Positions 55,200 to 63,811 of a DNA stretch of 64,000 bases are shown one piece after another. The notes beneath the pieces were generated by a model, which did no database searches, was not told where the DNA came from, and saw only the letters and a list, made by a program, of their open reading frames with translations. The translations under genes and the position numbers were made by a program. How positions within the stretch are numbered: position 1 is the first letter of the stretch; each line of letters opens with the position of its first letter. The DNA is from Mesorhizobium amorphae. GTDB taxonomy: Bacteria > Pseudomonadota > Alphaproteobacteria > Rhizobiales > Rhizobiaceae. The stretch spans positions 248,001 through 312,000 of the forward strand of contig NZ_JHQS01000015.1 of the NCBI RefSeq assembly GCF_014843845.1, written 5' to 3'.

Positions 55200-55652
55200 C
55201 TACTCCGCATCCGGCGGAACGACGCCCTTGCGGAACGCAAAGCAGCCATAGAAGCGGCGCTCGCCGGTCTGGATGACGCAATAGGCTTTCTTGGCGCGTT
55301 CGTAGAAGGCATAGCGCTCGACCGAAATCATCGGCCACGCCTTGCCCTCGGCGGCATCGATTTCTTTCTGGACTTCCTTCTGCACAGGCGGAATTTCGTC
55401 CGGCTTGCCGACGATCTCCATGCGTGCGGCCGCGTCGTCGACGAATGTGTCCAACGGATAAAGCGACAGCACCGCCCTGGCCACATCGGCCGCTGGCGCG
55501 TCAATGCGCAACAGCTTACCGAGCACGGTCTGGCGCGCCACGGAATCGGCGGGGAAATTGGTGTCGGCGATGATCAAATCGTCGCCGTGGCCCATCGCCC
55601 GCAGCGCCTGGAGCACATCGGCATTGAGCAGCGGATTGATCCCTTTGAGCAT
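55200..55652 (-). CDS. RbsD/FucU-family sugar mutarotase
   Basis: A 150-residue mutarotase that interconverts sugar anomers. It starts MLKGINPLLNADVLQALRAMGHGDDLIIADTNFPADS, where the His in GHGD is the expected catalytic residue, and carries RFYGCFAFRKG at the C-terminus with the family's Tyr. Length and the MLKGINPLL start are closer to L-fucose mutarotase FucU than to RbsD. It lies between the MalK-type ATPase (30 bases) and the ribokinase. The substrate depends on what the ABC system imports. Confidence 0.88.
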   Translation of the reverse strand: MLKGINPLLNADVLQALRAMGHGDDLIIADTNFPADSVARQTVLGKLLRIDAPAADVARAVLSLYPLDTFVDDAAARMEIVGKPDEIPPVQKEVQKEIDAAEGKAWPMISVERYAFYERAKKAYCVIQTGERRFYGCFAFRKGVVPPDAE

Positions 55653-55682
55653 GGCATTCCTCGTGGAAAAGTCAGTTGGAAA

Positions 55683-56744
55683 TCAGAGCCGCTTGCCGGT
55701 CTCTGCGTCGAAGAGGTGGACCTGGTCGAGCCGCGGCTTGAGGTGCAGCGTGTCGCCCGGCTTGAAGTCGTGGCGCTCGCGAAACAACGCCACCATCTCG
55801 CCCTCGCCGAAGCGGACGAAGACCAGGGTTTCGGAACCGGTCGGCTCGACCACGGAAATCTTCGCGGCGACTCCGTCGGGATGGATTTCCAGATGTTCGG
55901 GCCGTACACCGTAGACGACGGCCTGGCCGTCCTGCGCGGCGCTGCTGGCGGCGATCGGGAACGGCGTGCCCGATATGTCGACCACCGGCTTGTCGCCCTT
56001 CTTCACGATGCCCTTCAGAAGGTTCATCGAGGGTGAGCCGATGAAGCCGGCGACGAACAGATTGGCCGGCCGGTCGAACAACTCCAGCGGCGCGCCGATC
56101 TGCTCGATGCGGCCATCGCGCATCACCACGATCTTGTCGGCCATGGTCATGGCTTCGATCTGGTCGTGGGTGACATAGATGGTGGTGGTCTTCAGCCGCT
56201 GGTGCAGTTCCTTGATCTCGGTGCGCATCTGGACACGCAGCTTGGCATCGAGGTTGCTGAGCGGCTCATCGAACAGGAACACCTGCGGGTTACGCACGAT
56301 GGCCCGGCCCATGGCGACGCGCTGGCGCTGGCCGCCCGACAGCTGGCGCGGATAGCGCTTGAGATAGGGCGCGAGGTCGAGGATGTCGGCCGCCCGCTTG
56401 ACCCGCTCGGCGACGACGGCCGGGTCGGTCCTGCGCAGCTTCAGCGCGAAGGCCATGTTCTGCTCCACCGTCTTGTGCGGATAGAGCGCGTAATTCTGGA
56501 ACACCATGGCGATGTCGCGCTTGGCCGGCGGCAAATTGTTGACGACGCGCTCGCCGATGGCGATCGTGCCGCCGGAAACGGTCTCCAGCCCGGCCACCAT
56601 CCTGAGCAGCGTGGACTTGCCGCAACCCGAGGGACCGACCAGCACGACGAACTGGCCGTCGGCAATATCGACGCTGACGTCGTGCAGGACCTTGACGGTT
56701 CCGAACGCCTTGGCCACATTGCTGATCGCGACTTGAGCCATCAT
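55683..56744 (-). CDS. MalK/UgpC-type sugar ABC transporter ATPase
   Basis: A 353-residue ATPase of carbohydrate uptake family 1. Walker A is [18 protein letters not shown] (near residue 38), the Q-loop is [14 protein letters not shown], the signature is [15 protein letters not shown], and Walker B is [19 protein letters not shown]-terminal regulatory/TOBE region spans ~240-353 with [16 protein letters not shown]. It serves the two permeases at 58830-60880, encoded divergently. It heads the minus-strand operon ATPase-mutarotase-kinase. Confidence 0.94.
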   Translation of the reverse strand: MMAQVAISNVAKAFGTVKVLHDVSVDIADGQFVVLVGPSGCGKSTLLRMVAGLETVSGGTIAIGERVVNNLPPAKRDIAMVFQNYALYPHKTVEQNMAFALKLRRTDPAVVAERVKRAADILDLAPYLKRYPRQLSGGQRQRVAMGRAIVRNPQVFLFDEPLSNLDAKLRVQMRTEIKELHQRLKTTTIYVTHDQIEAMTMADKIVVMRDGRIEQIGAPLELFDRPANLFVAGFIGSPSMNLLKGIVKKGDKPVVDISGTPFPIAASSAAQDGQAVVYGVRPEHLEIHPDGVAAKISVVEPTGSETLVFVRFGEGEMVALFRERHDFKPGDTLHLKPRLDQVHLFDAETGKRL

Positions 56745-56848
56745 CCCCCCTGGGGTTTTGGACCTGCGGGTCCTTCGTTTGCCGTGAAGCTAACCAACGC
56801 TGACGGCAAGGGCAAGTCAGTCTCTTATAGATAAAAAACCTATTGTCG

Positions 56849-56877
56849 TTGACACGGCATTCGGTTGTGCGAATAGT
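56849..56877 (+). promoter_or_regulatory. Promoter for the sugar-binding protein operon
   Basis: TTGACA at 56849-56854, a 17-base spacer, and AATAGT at 56872-56877, ~180 bases before the binding protein start at 57058. The rest of the 313-bp divergent gap (56745-57057) holds no gene. A GGGAGGAACGAG ribosome site precedes ATG 57058. Confidence 0.5.
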
Positions 56878-57057
56878 GAAGGTGTCAGGGTTCTTGGCCC
56901 TCTTCCGCGCGCGTCGGCACGCTTGTCCGGACATCGGAAGTCGACGCGTTACGGGAGGAAGCTGGGGCCGTAATTTTCCGGGAGTCGCGTCGTTGGGGAA
57001 CACCGTTAGCGCTCCACTATCCGAAACTGTCACCATTGATCTTCTGGGAGGAACGAG

Positions 57058-58734
57058 ATGAGAGTCAGCCTTTTCAACCAACTTATGCGCGCGGGTGCCA
57101 CGCGGCGCGACATACTGAAGGGAGCTGCCGGCATGGCCGCGCTCTCGGCGGCATCCAGCGCCGGTCTTGGCGCATTGACGCGTCCAGCATCCGCCGCCGA
57201 TGATCTGCGCGCGCAGATTCTGCAAATCCCCGGCGTCGGCAAGGGTCAGCCGACCGACGCCGACTTCCAGAAGGTCGGCGAGCTTTGCCTCGAAGCCACC
57301 AAGGCCAACGTCAAGGAAGGCGAATTCGCCGGCGTCGAGCTCTCCTTCATGGGCCTCAACAACCAGAACCTGCACAATGTGCTGTTCCGCGGCTTCCTGA
57401 AGCCGTGGGAGGCCTATACCGGCGCCAAGATCAGCTGGATCGATCTGGCGCAAGCCGACTACAATCCGCGCCTGCAGCAGGCGATCGCCACCGGCACCGT
57501 CGATTTCGACATCATCGAGATGGGCGCGCCGTTCGAAGGCGACGTCTGCGGCAAGGGCCTCACCTCTGAAATGCCGGACTGGGTCAAGGACCAGATCGAC
57601 ATGAAGGACGTTGTGGCCTATCTGCAGCCGCCGGTCGGCACCTGGGATGGCAAGCAGTACCGCATCACCGTCGACGGCGACGCGCACAACTTCAACTACC
57701 GCACCGACGTGTTCTCCGACTCTGATCTGGCAGCAGCCTGGAAAGCCGATAGCGGCGACAAGGCAGGCCTGACGGAGTGGGGCGTGCCGAAGACCTGGCA
57801 GCAGGTGCAGGCCGTGACCAAGTTCCTCAAGGGCAAGCAGATGAAGGGCCAGGACGTCTTCGGTTATCTCGACGCGCCCAAGGCCTGGGGCGGTTTCGGC
57901 TTCTACTTCCTTGGCAGCCGTGCCAGTGCTTATGCCAAGCACCCTGATGACAAGGCGTGGCTGTTCGATCCGGATACGATGAAACCGCGTATAAACAACC
58001 CGGCTTGGGTGCGCGCAATCCAGGACGTGATCGACGCGCTGCCTTTCGAACCGCAAGATCAAATCAATGCCGACCCGAACCAGACCTGTTTCTCCCAATT
58101 CCTGGGCGGCACTGGTTCGATGCTGGCTTGGTGGGGAGACGCGGGCTCGAATGCGAAGACTAACGACTCGTCGGTCGTCGGCGATGTCACAGGATTCTCG
58201 ATCCTGCCAGGCTCCGACGATGTCTACAATTCCAAGACCGGCGCCTGGGACAAACTGGCCAGCGGCCCGAATTATGCTCCGAACTGCGCCTATCTCGGTT
58301 GGGGTGTCTATGTCATGGCCCGCGTCGACAGCGACGAAAAGAAGAAGAAGGCGGCCTGGTCTGCCGCTGCTCATCTCGGCGGCAAGGATCTGTCGCTCTG
58401 GTGCGCGGCGTATCCGTCGGGCTTCCAGCCCTACCGCAACAGCCATTTCAACATTCCGGAATGGGTGGCGGCGGGTTACGACGAGGCCTTCATCACCTCG
58501 TATCTCAAGTCGGAAGCCGACAGTTACAACCATCCGAACGCGGCGATCGAGCCACGCATCCCCGGCATCTTCCAATACTACAGCGCCGCCGAGGATATTC
58601 TGGCCAACACCTTCGCCGGCAAGATGAAGGCGCAGGAAGGCGCCGACGCCATCGCCGCCGCCTGGGAGAAGCTGACCGACCAGATCGGCCGCGAAAACCA
58701 GATCAAGCTCTACAAAGCCTCGCTTGGCGTGTAG
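57058..58734 (+). CDS. Large Tat-exported sugar ABC substrate-binding protein
   Basis: A 558-residue binding protein with twin-arginine signal (ATRRDILKGAAGMAALSAASSAG, cleavage near ASA at residue ~47). The mature protein begins ADDLRAQILQIPGVGKG and carries FSQFLGGTGSMLAWWGDAGSNAK in the second lobe. It is ~130 residues longer than typical family 1 sugar-binding proteins. Aromatic residues are abundant, as expected for sugar stacking. A strong hairpin follows the stop, as in many operons where the binding protein must be in excess of the permeases. Confidence 0.9.
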   Translation: MRVSLFNQLMRAGATRRDILKGAAGMAALSAASSAGLGALTRPASAADDLRAQILQIPGVGKGQPTDADFQKVGELCLEATKANVKEGEFAGVELSFMGLNNQNLHNVLFRGFLKPWEAYTGAKISWIDLAQADYNPRLQQAIATGTVDFDIIEMGAPFEGDVCGKGLTSEMPDWVKDQIDMKDVVAYLQPPVGTWDGKQYRITVDGDAHNFNYRTDVFSDSDLAAAWKADSGDKAGLTEWGVPKTWQQVQAVTKFLKGKQMKGQDVFGYLDAPKAWGGFGFYFLGSRASAYAKHPDDKAWLFDPDTMKPRINNPAWVRAIQDVIDALPFEPQDQINADPNQTCFSQFLGGTGSMLAWWGDAGSNAKTNDSSVVGDVTGFSILPGSDDVYNSKTGAWDKLASGPNYAPNCAYLGWGVYVMARVDSDEKKKKAAWSAAAHLGGKDLSLWCAAYPSGFQPYRNSHFNIPEWVAAGYDEAFITSYLKSEADSYNHPNAAIEPRIPGIFQYYSAAEDILANTFAGKMKAQEGADAIAAAWEKLTDQIGRENQIKLYKASLGV

Positions 58735-58753
58735 GCTGATCGCAAGTGAACAG

Positions 58754-58798
58754 GGTCCGGCGGCGAAAAGCCGCCGGACCTGACCGGCCAGGCCGGTC
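58754..58798. repeat. Double hairpin between binding-protein and permease genes
   Basis: GGTCCGGCGGC (58754-58764) pairs with GCCGCCGGACC (58770-58780), a perfect 11-bp stem with loop GAAAA. Immediately after, GACCGGCC-A-GGCCGGTC (58782-58798) is a second perfect palindrome. No T-run follows, so it probably stabilises the upstream mRNA or attenuates read-through and does not stop transcription fully. Confidence 0.7.
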
Positions 58799-58829
58799 GT
58801 AGGGGCCTTCTTATGAATGGACGAGACGC

Positions 58830-59951
58830 GTGGCTGACCAGACCTTGCCTACCAATGCATGGCCGGCAAACGGCGTTCCAGCCGATCTGATCGCACCGGG
58901 CCGCAAGCGGCTCGGTTTCGCCTTGATGACCGTGGCGACGCTCGGCCTGCTCGCTGTCATCGCACTGCAGATCCTCTACAAGACGGAAGTTACCACGCTC
59001 GGCTTCGACACCTGGCGGCCGGTCATCTATGCCTATGTGCTGTGGGGCGTGGCGCTCGGCGCCGGCCAGGTGCTGACGCGTGGCGAGGACGGCCAGCGCG
59101 CGCTGTTTCTTCTCCCCGCGCTCCTGTTCACCATCGCCATGGTGGTCTTCCCTACGCTGTTCGGCTTCTACATCGCGCTGACCGACTGGAACCTCAGTTC
59201 CTTCTCCGGCCGGAAATTCAATGGGCTCGACAATTTCTGGCAGATGCTGGCCGACCCCTATTACCGCAACGCGCTGTTCAACATGGTGCTCTACGTGCTC
59301 GCCGTGCTGGTCGAATATGCCATCGCCTTCGGGCTGGCGCTGCTGCTCAACGCGCAGATCCGCGCCAGAAAATTCTTCCGCGTTGTCTTCCTCCTGCCCT
59401 TGATGCTGTCGCCGGTGGCGGTGTCGTGGATGATCGGCAAATCGCTGATGGAGTACCGGTTCGGGCCAGCCGCCACGCTGGCACGCACTCTCGGCTGGGA
59501 AAACCCGGCCTTCTTCTCGGATCCAATCATCGCCCGCATCTCGATCATGGTGCTCGATGCATGGACCTTCATTCCGTTCATGATGATCATGCTGCTCGCC
59601 GGCCTGCAGGCGATGTCGCGCGAGGTGCTCGAGGCGGCGCGCGTCGACGGCGCCACAGCCTGGCAGACCTTCTGGCAAGTCACCTTCCCGCTGATGCTGC
59701 CGGTGTCGGTGACGGCGGTGATCCTGCGCATCATCTTCAAGCTTAAGCTTGCCGACATCATCATCACCGTCACGTCGGGCGGTCCCGGCGGCGCCACGGA
59801 TTCGGTGTCGAGCTTCATCTACCGCGAATACCGCGACCGCTCGAATGTCGGCTACGGCACCATGCTGGCGATGGCCTATCTCGTGATCATCGTCGTGTTC
59901 GTGACATGGCTGTTGAAATTCGCCAACCGCTTCGTGCGCAACGTGAACTGA
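58830..59951 (+). CDS. Sugar ABC transporter permease, MalF/UgpA type
   Basis: A 373-residue inner-membrane permease. It has two extra N-terminal helices before the conserved FLLPALLFTIAMVVFPTLFGFYIALTDWNL, six core helices, and the EAA loop EVLEAARVDGATAWQTFWQVTFPLMLPVSVTAV (near residue 270). GTG 58830 starts MADQTLPTNAWPANG; ATGs just upstream are out of frame. The extra N-terminal helices are unusual for the family, though seen in some rhizobial systems. It pairs with the next permease. Confidence 0.92.
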   Translation: MADQTLPTNAWPANGVPADLIAPGRKRLGFALMTVATLGLLAVIALQILYKTEVTTLGFDTWRPVIYAYVLWGVALGAGQVLTRGEDGQRALFLLPALLFTIAMVVFPTLFGFYIALTDWNLSSFSGRKFNGLDNFWQMLADPYYRNALFNMVLYVLAVLVEYAIAFGLALLLNAQIRARKFFRVVFLLPLMLSPVAVSWMIGKSLMEYRFGPAATLARTLGWENPAFFSDPIIARISIMVLDAWTFIPFMMIMLLAGLQAMSREVLEAARVDGATAWQTFWQVTFPLMLPVSVTAVILRIIFKLKLADIIITVTSGGPGGATDSVSSFIYREYRDRSNVGYGTMLAMAYLVIIVVFVTWLLKFANRFVRNVN

Positions 59952-59962
59952 CAGGCGAACAG

Positions 59963-60880
59963 ATGAGCGTGCAGACCACCGACTATACCGCCTCCGAAAT
60001 CCGCTCGCCGGCGAGCTTCGTCGCCAACCGCGTTTTCATCTATGGCGCGCTGGCGTTCTGGGCCTTCATCTGCCTGTTCCCGATCTATTGGACGATAACC
60101 ACCTCGTTCAAGACCGCGGTCGACGTCACCCAGGGCCATCTCATCCCGTTTGTCGACTTCCAGCCCGACTGGAAAGGCTGGCGCTCGCTCGGCCTGTCGC
60201 CGGACTCGATCTTCCAGACCTCGACAGTGCGCGAGGAATTCCTCAAGCGCTTCATGAATTCGGTCATCACCTCGGTCGGCGCGTCGAGCCTTGCCATCGT
60301 CATCGGCAGCCTCGCCGCCTACGGCCTGACCCGCTACCGCTACCACTTCGCCTGGTTCAAGAACGAGGACATCTCCTTCTTCTTCCTGTCGCAGCTGATC
60401 CTGCCGCCAGTGGTGCTGGCGCTGCCCTTCCTCGTGCTCTATCGGGAAGTCGGCCTGCTCGACACGCGCATCGGGCTGATCCTGCTCTACACGCTGATGG
60501 TGCTGCCGATCGTCATCTGGATCATGCGCGACCAGTTCAACTCTATTCCCGTCGAACTTGAGGAGGCAGCCCTTGTCGATGGCCTGTCGATCTGGGGTGC
60601 CTTCTTCCGCATCGTCATGCCGATCGCGCTGCCGGGCATGGTCGCCGCCTTCATCCTGGCGATGGTGCTGTGCTGGAACGAGTATTTCTTCGCCGCCCTT
60701 CTGACCTCGACCGATGCCAAGACCATCCCGGTCATGGTGGCGAGCCAGACCGGTTCGCAAGGCATCAACTGGTGGTCGATGGCAGCGCTAGCCACTGCCG
60801 CAATCGCACCGCTTGCCGTCATCGGCATCGCGCTGGAACGCTACCTGATCATGGGTATGACGGCGGGAGCCGTGAAGTAG
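59963..60880 (+). CDS. Sugar ABC transporter permease, MalG/UgpE type
   Basis: A 305-residue permease with six helices. The first is VFIYGALAFWAFICLFPIYWTITTSFK, and the EAA loop is ELEEAALVDGLSIWGAFFRIVMPIALPGMVAAF (near residue 200). It ends ERYLIMGMTAGAVK, a typical ending. It starts 11 bases after the first permease. Together with it, the MalK-type ATPase and the large binding protein it completes the importer. Confidence 0.94.
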   Translation: MSVQTTDYTASEIRSPASFVANRVFIYGALAFWAFICLFPIYWTITTSFKTAVDVTQGHLIPFVDFQPDWKGWRSLGLSPDSIFQTSTVREEFLKRFMNSVITSVGASSLAIVIGSLAAYGLTRYRYHFAWFKNEDISFFFLSQLILPPVVLALPFLVLYREVGLLDTRIGLILLYTLMVLPIVIWIMRDQFNSIPVELEEAALVDGLSIWGAFFRIVMPIALPGMVAAFILAMVLCWNEYFFAALLTSTDAKTIPVMVASQTGSQGINWWSMAALATAAIAPLAVIGIALERYLIMGMTAGAVK

Positions 60881-60883
60881 GCG

Positions 60884-61201
60884 ATGGCCAACAAATACTG
60901 GTTCGCGCGCAATCGGCGGGGCAACGGCTACAGCAGAGGCGTGATGCCGATCAGTTGGGAAGGGCGGGCTGTGATCGCCGGCTTTGTGGTGGCGATGGTC
61001 GCCGGTGGCCTGATGATGCTGCTGACCGTGCTCTACACGAAGTCGTTTCCTCTCGGCATCGCGCTCTTCGCCATCCTGGCAATCGCCGGCGGCGGCACGT
61101 TCATCTGGGCTGCGGCGACCAAAGTCGATCCCGACAAGACCAGGGCCGACTATCAGGCCGAACGGCTAAGAGCCAGATCGTCCGGGTCTAGACGGATCTA
61201 G
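60884..61201 (+). CDS. Small membrane protein downstream of sugar permeases
   Basis: A 105-residue protein starting 3 bases after the second permease. A basic N-terminus (MANKYWFARNRRGNGYSRG) is followed by two hydrophobic segments (AVIAGFVVAMVAGGLMMLLTVLY and IALFAILAIAGGGTFIWAAA) and a polar, basic tail. It looks like an accessory inner-membrane protein of the transport operon. I do not recognise a characterised family. It overlaps the convergent creatininase-family gene by 4 bases. Confidence 0.72.
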   Translation: MANKYWFARNRRGNGYSRGVMPISWEGRAVIAGFVVAMVAGGLMMLLTVLYTKSFPLGIALFAILAIAGGGTFIWAAATKVDPDKTRADYQAERLRARSSGSRRI

Positions 61202-61941
61202 CGCGAAAGCGTCGTTCGCAGATGATCGAGGATCATGGCGACGCCCTTGTTCCCGAGTTCCACCGAAGCGTCCGGGGCGCTCGCCGTGTACCAGCCGGTG
61301 TTGTCAGCGAAGTGGCCGGCATCTACCGCTTCCGGGCAGAGTGCCAACATCAGCGAGGTCTCGCCGATACCGGCATGATCGAACGGGTATTTTCCGTTCA
61401 TGGCCGCCGGCATCAGCGGATGCACCTGCACCCAATTGAAGAAGTTTTCGCCGGCGGCGTGTTCGGAATAATAGTCGGCCATCGCGTCCGCTCCCCACCA
61501 GCCCTCGCCGCGCTCTCTTTCGAGGAAGCGGAAGATCGCCTGCCTGCCGGCGCTCTTGAAGGCAAGATCGGTCGGCATGCCGGCGGCGAAATTCTCGGTC
61601 TGATGGTGGATAATGGCGTGGATGTTGCGAAAGCCGATGCGCAGCAGGCTGTGGAACAATTCCTCCGCGAACGGCGCCAGTTGATTGCCGCCGACCTGCA
61701 CCGAACCGCTGCCCTCCGGCGGTGCCACCGCATAGCTCGCAGCGCCGTAGTAGAAAGGCGGCAGGATGACGATGTCGGCTTCCTTTTCGAACAGATCCAG
61801 CGTCTTGACGACGGCCAGCGTGTCCATGCCGACAGCCATGTGCTCGCCATGGTATTCGAGCACGCCGAGCGGCAGCACCACCGGCCAGTTCTCCGCGATC
61901 GCTCTGCGGATCTGGTGCGGCAGCATCAACTCATAGCGCAT
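61198..61941 (-). CDS. Creatininase-family amidohydrolase-like protein
   Basis: A 247-residue protein of the creatininase fold. The metal-binding start is LPLGVLEYHGEHMAVGMDTLAV (Glu, His, Asp as in creatininase and MftE), with a further GIGETSLMLALCPEAVD block where Glu is a family ligand. Creatininase-like proteins hydrolyse amides or act in cofactor maturation; none is known to act on sugars. It lies 4 bases after the SIS-domain gene, so the two are co-transcribed within a sugar locus. Substrate unknown. Confidence 0.85.
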   Translation of the reverse strand: MRYELMLPHQIRRAIAENWPVVLPLGVLEYHGEHMAVGMDTLAVVKTLDLFEKEADIVILPPFYYGAASYAVAPPEGSGSVQVGGNQLAPFAEELFHSLLRIGFRNIHAIIHHQTENFAAGMPTDLAFKSAGRQAIFRFLERERGEGWWGADAMADYYSEHAAGENFFNWVQVHPLMPAAMNGKYPFDHAGIGETSLMLALCPEAVDAGHFADNTGWYTASAPDASVELGNKGVAMILDHLRTTLSR

Positions 61942-61945
61942 GCCC

Positions 61946-62512
61946 CTACTCCATATTGGTGTGGCGGGTGCGCATCGCCTCCGGCGTCGCGCCGGTGAGG
62001 TCCTTGAGCTTCAGCACCATCACCTCAAAGAGCAGGAACAACGCACCTTCGAACAGCGAGCCCATCGGCAGGACAGAGGTCTTTGCCGCGCCCTGATCGC
62101 TGGCCATGGTCTGCGCCGGGATGAGCAAGGTGAAGTCGGCGCGTTTGGCCGCGCTGCTTGCCGCCTCGGCGGTGAGCAGCAGCACCGTGGCACCCGCATC
62201 GCGGGCGACCTGCATCAGGGTCAGCACGGTGGTGGTCTCGCCTGGGCCAGAGCTGACCAGGAAGACATCGCCCTCACCCAGCGGCGGCGTGGTCATGTCG
62301 CCGACCACCGACACCGGCAGGCCGAGATGGTAGAGCCGCATGGCGAAACCCTTGACCTGCAGCGCCTCGCGGCCACAGCCATAGACGGCGATTTTTCCGG
62401 CGCCGGCGAGCATGGCGCAGGCGGCGTCGACCTGGCTCTCGTCGATCCGGGCAAGCACCTTGCCGAGTTCACCCAGCGCGGTGTCGAACAGGGTCGTGCC
62501 GGTGCCGGTCAT
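61946..62512 (-). CDS. SIS-domain sugar-phosphate isomerase (HxlB/GutQ-like)
   Basis: A 188-residue single SIS domain protein. Phosphosugar-binding features are AVYGCGREALQVKGFAMRLYHLGLPVSVVG (near residue 38) and VSSGPGETTTVLTLMQVARDAGA (near residue 86), with a C-terminal helix SLFEGALFLLFEVMVLKLK. Length and layout are those of 6-phospho-3-hexuloisomerase. It would isomerise a phosphorylated ketose or aldose formed by the kinase of the locus. It is the first gene of the minus-strand pair with the creatininase-family protein. Confidence 0.87.
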   Translation of the reverse strand: MTGTGTTLFDTALGELGKVLARIDESQVDAACAMLAGAGKIAVYGCGREALQVKGFAMRLYHLGLPVSVVGDMTTPPLGEGDVFLVSSGPGETTTVLTLMQVARDAGATVLLLTAEAASSAAKRADFTLLIPAQTMASDQGAAKTSVLPMGSLFEGALFLLFEVMVLKLKDLTGATPEAMRTRHTNME

Positions 62513-62665
62513 GCGCGTTCCACCCGCATGAGGGACCTGAAAAACGATCGCGATCTCTTCTTCACGTTTCCCCCGAACAGCTTGTTTTTGTTCATGCTAT
62601 CACCGCGAAAATGCGTGTCCAACGGCCCTCGGTGCTTTTGCTAGGCCACCAGCATGATAGTGTCA

Positions 62666-62674
62666 TGTCAGACA
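62666..62674. promoter_or_regulatory. Possible GntR-type half palindrome in divergent gap
   Basis: TGTCAGACA is a perfect palindrome of the TGTC-N-GACA kind, with another TGTC four bases before it. It lies 26 bases upstream of the aldo/keto reductase start, in the divergent region with the SIS gene. No regulator gene of the locus is in the window, so this is tentative. Confidence 0.3.
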
Positions 62675-62699
62675 AATCAATCCGGGATAACCGCAGGAC

Positions 62700-63722
62700 A
62701 TGAAGACACGGCATTTCGACCGCATCGGCAATGGCGGCATAGACTTCACCGAGCTCGGCTTCGGCACGGCGCCGCTCGGCAATCTCTACCGCGCCGTCTC
62801 CGACGAGGATGCCAACGCCACGCTGGAAGCGGCATGGCGGACCGGCTGCCGCTACTTCGACACCGCCCCGCTCTATGGGCTCGGCCTGTCGGAAACCCGG
62901 CTCAATCCGTTCCTGCGCGGCAAGAAGCGGGACGACTATGTGCTGTCGAGCAAGGTCGGGCGCATCATGCGTGCCTGTCCGCCCGAACAGCGCACCGGCA
63001 TCGGCAAGTTCTTCGACACGCCGTCGCGCCGCGAAGTCTACGACTACAGCTATGACGGCGTCATGCGCTCCTTTGAGGCTTCGCTGGAGCGGCTCGGCGT
63101 CGACCGCATCGACATCCTCTTTGTGCACGATGTCGACATATTCACCCATGGCAGCAAGGAGGCTTCCGACCGCCGCATCGAGGAGTTCATGACCTCCGGC
63201 TATTACGGGCTGCTTTCGCTGCGCGACCAGGGCGCGATCAAGGCGTTCGGCGGCGGTATCAACGAATGGCAGGTCTGCCAGACGCTGGCCGAGCGCGGCG
63301 ACTTCGATCTTTTCCTGCTGGCCGGGCGCTACACGCTGCTGGAACAGGAGGCGCTGGCCTCCTTCCTGCCGCTTTGCCAGGAACGCGGCATCGGCATCGT
63401 TCTCGGCGGCCCCTACAATTCCGGCATACTGGCAACGGGTCCGAAGCCCGGCGCCTACTACAACTACTCAGAGGCGCCGCAGGATATCCTGGACCGCGTC
63501 GCCCGCATCGAAGCCGTGTGCACGCGCCACGGCGTGCGCCTGATCGAAGCGGCGCTGCAATTCCCTCTGCTGCATCCCTCCGTCGTCTCGGTGATCCCGG
63601 GCGGCCAACGGCCGAGCGAGGTAGAAAGCAACCGCTCGCTGCTCGATGCCACGCTACCGCCAGCGCTGTGGGCCGACCTCAAGCAGGAAGGCCTGATGCG
63701 CGATGATGCGCCAACCGCATAA
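62700..63722 (+). CDS. Aldo/keto reductase, D-threo-aldose/L-fucose dehydrogenase-like
   Basis: A 340-residue TIM-barrel oxidoreductase. It has ELGFGTAPLGNLYRAVSDEDA, the catalytic Asp and Tyr in RYFDTAPLYGLGLSE, the Lys in YVLSSKVGR, the His region in IDILFVHDVD, and an NAD(P)-binding VVSVIPGGQRPSEV. The G(I)NEWQVC and PYNSGIL blocks match the group that contains L-fucose (D-threo-aldose) 1-dehydrogenase and pyridoxal 4-dehydrogenase. With the FucU-like mutarotase in the same locus, oxidation of an imported aldose to its lactone is plausible. Confidence 0.85.
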   Translation: MKTRHFDRIGNGGIDFTELGFGTAPLGNLYRAVSDEDANATLEAAWRTGCRYFDTAPLYGLGLSETRLNPFLRGKKRDDYVLSSKVGRIMRACPPEQRTGIGKFFDTPSRREVYDYSYDGVMRSFEASLERLGVDRIDILFVHDVDIFTHGSKEASDRRIEEFMTSGYYGLLSLRDQGAIKAFGGGINEWQVCQTLAERGDFDLFLLAGRYTLLEQEALASFLPLCQERGIGIVLGGPYNSGILATGPKPGAYYNYSEAPQDILDRVARIEAVCTRHGVRLIEAALQFPLLHPSVVSVIPGGQRPSEVESNRSLLDATLPPALWADLKQEGLMRDDAPTA

Positions 63723-63765
63723 GGCGGCCTTTCCTCTCGCCGGCGACCCCAATCGGAGGCAAAAG

Positions 63766-63789
63766 AAAAGCCGGGCAAGCCCGGCTTTT
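63766..63789. terminator. Bidirectional intrinsic terminator
   Basis: AAAAGCCGGGC (63766-63776) pairs perfectly with GCCCGGCTTTT (63779-63789) over a 2-base centre. A-run and T-run on the two sides let it end both the aldo/keto reductase transcript (plus) and the HU transcript (minus). Confidence 0.85.
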
Positions 63790-63811
63790 CTGATCTCTAA
63801 AGAAAAAGGTC

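Noticed and set aside
56290..58575. 761-codon minus-strand open frame
   Set aside because: It crosses the divergent promoter and is antisense to the large binding protein. Only its end coincides with the ATPase region in a wrong frame. No recognisable domain.
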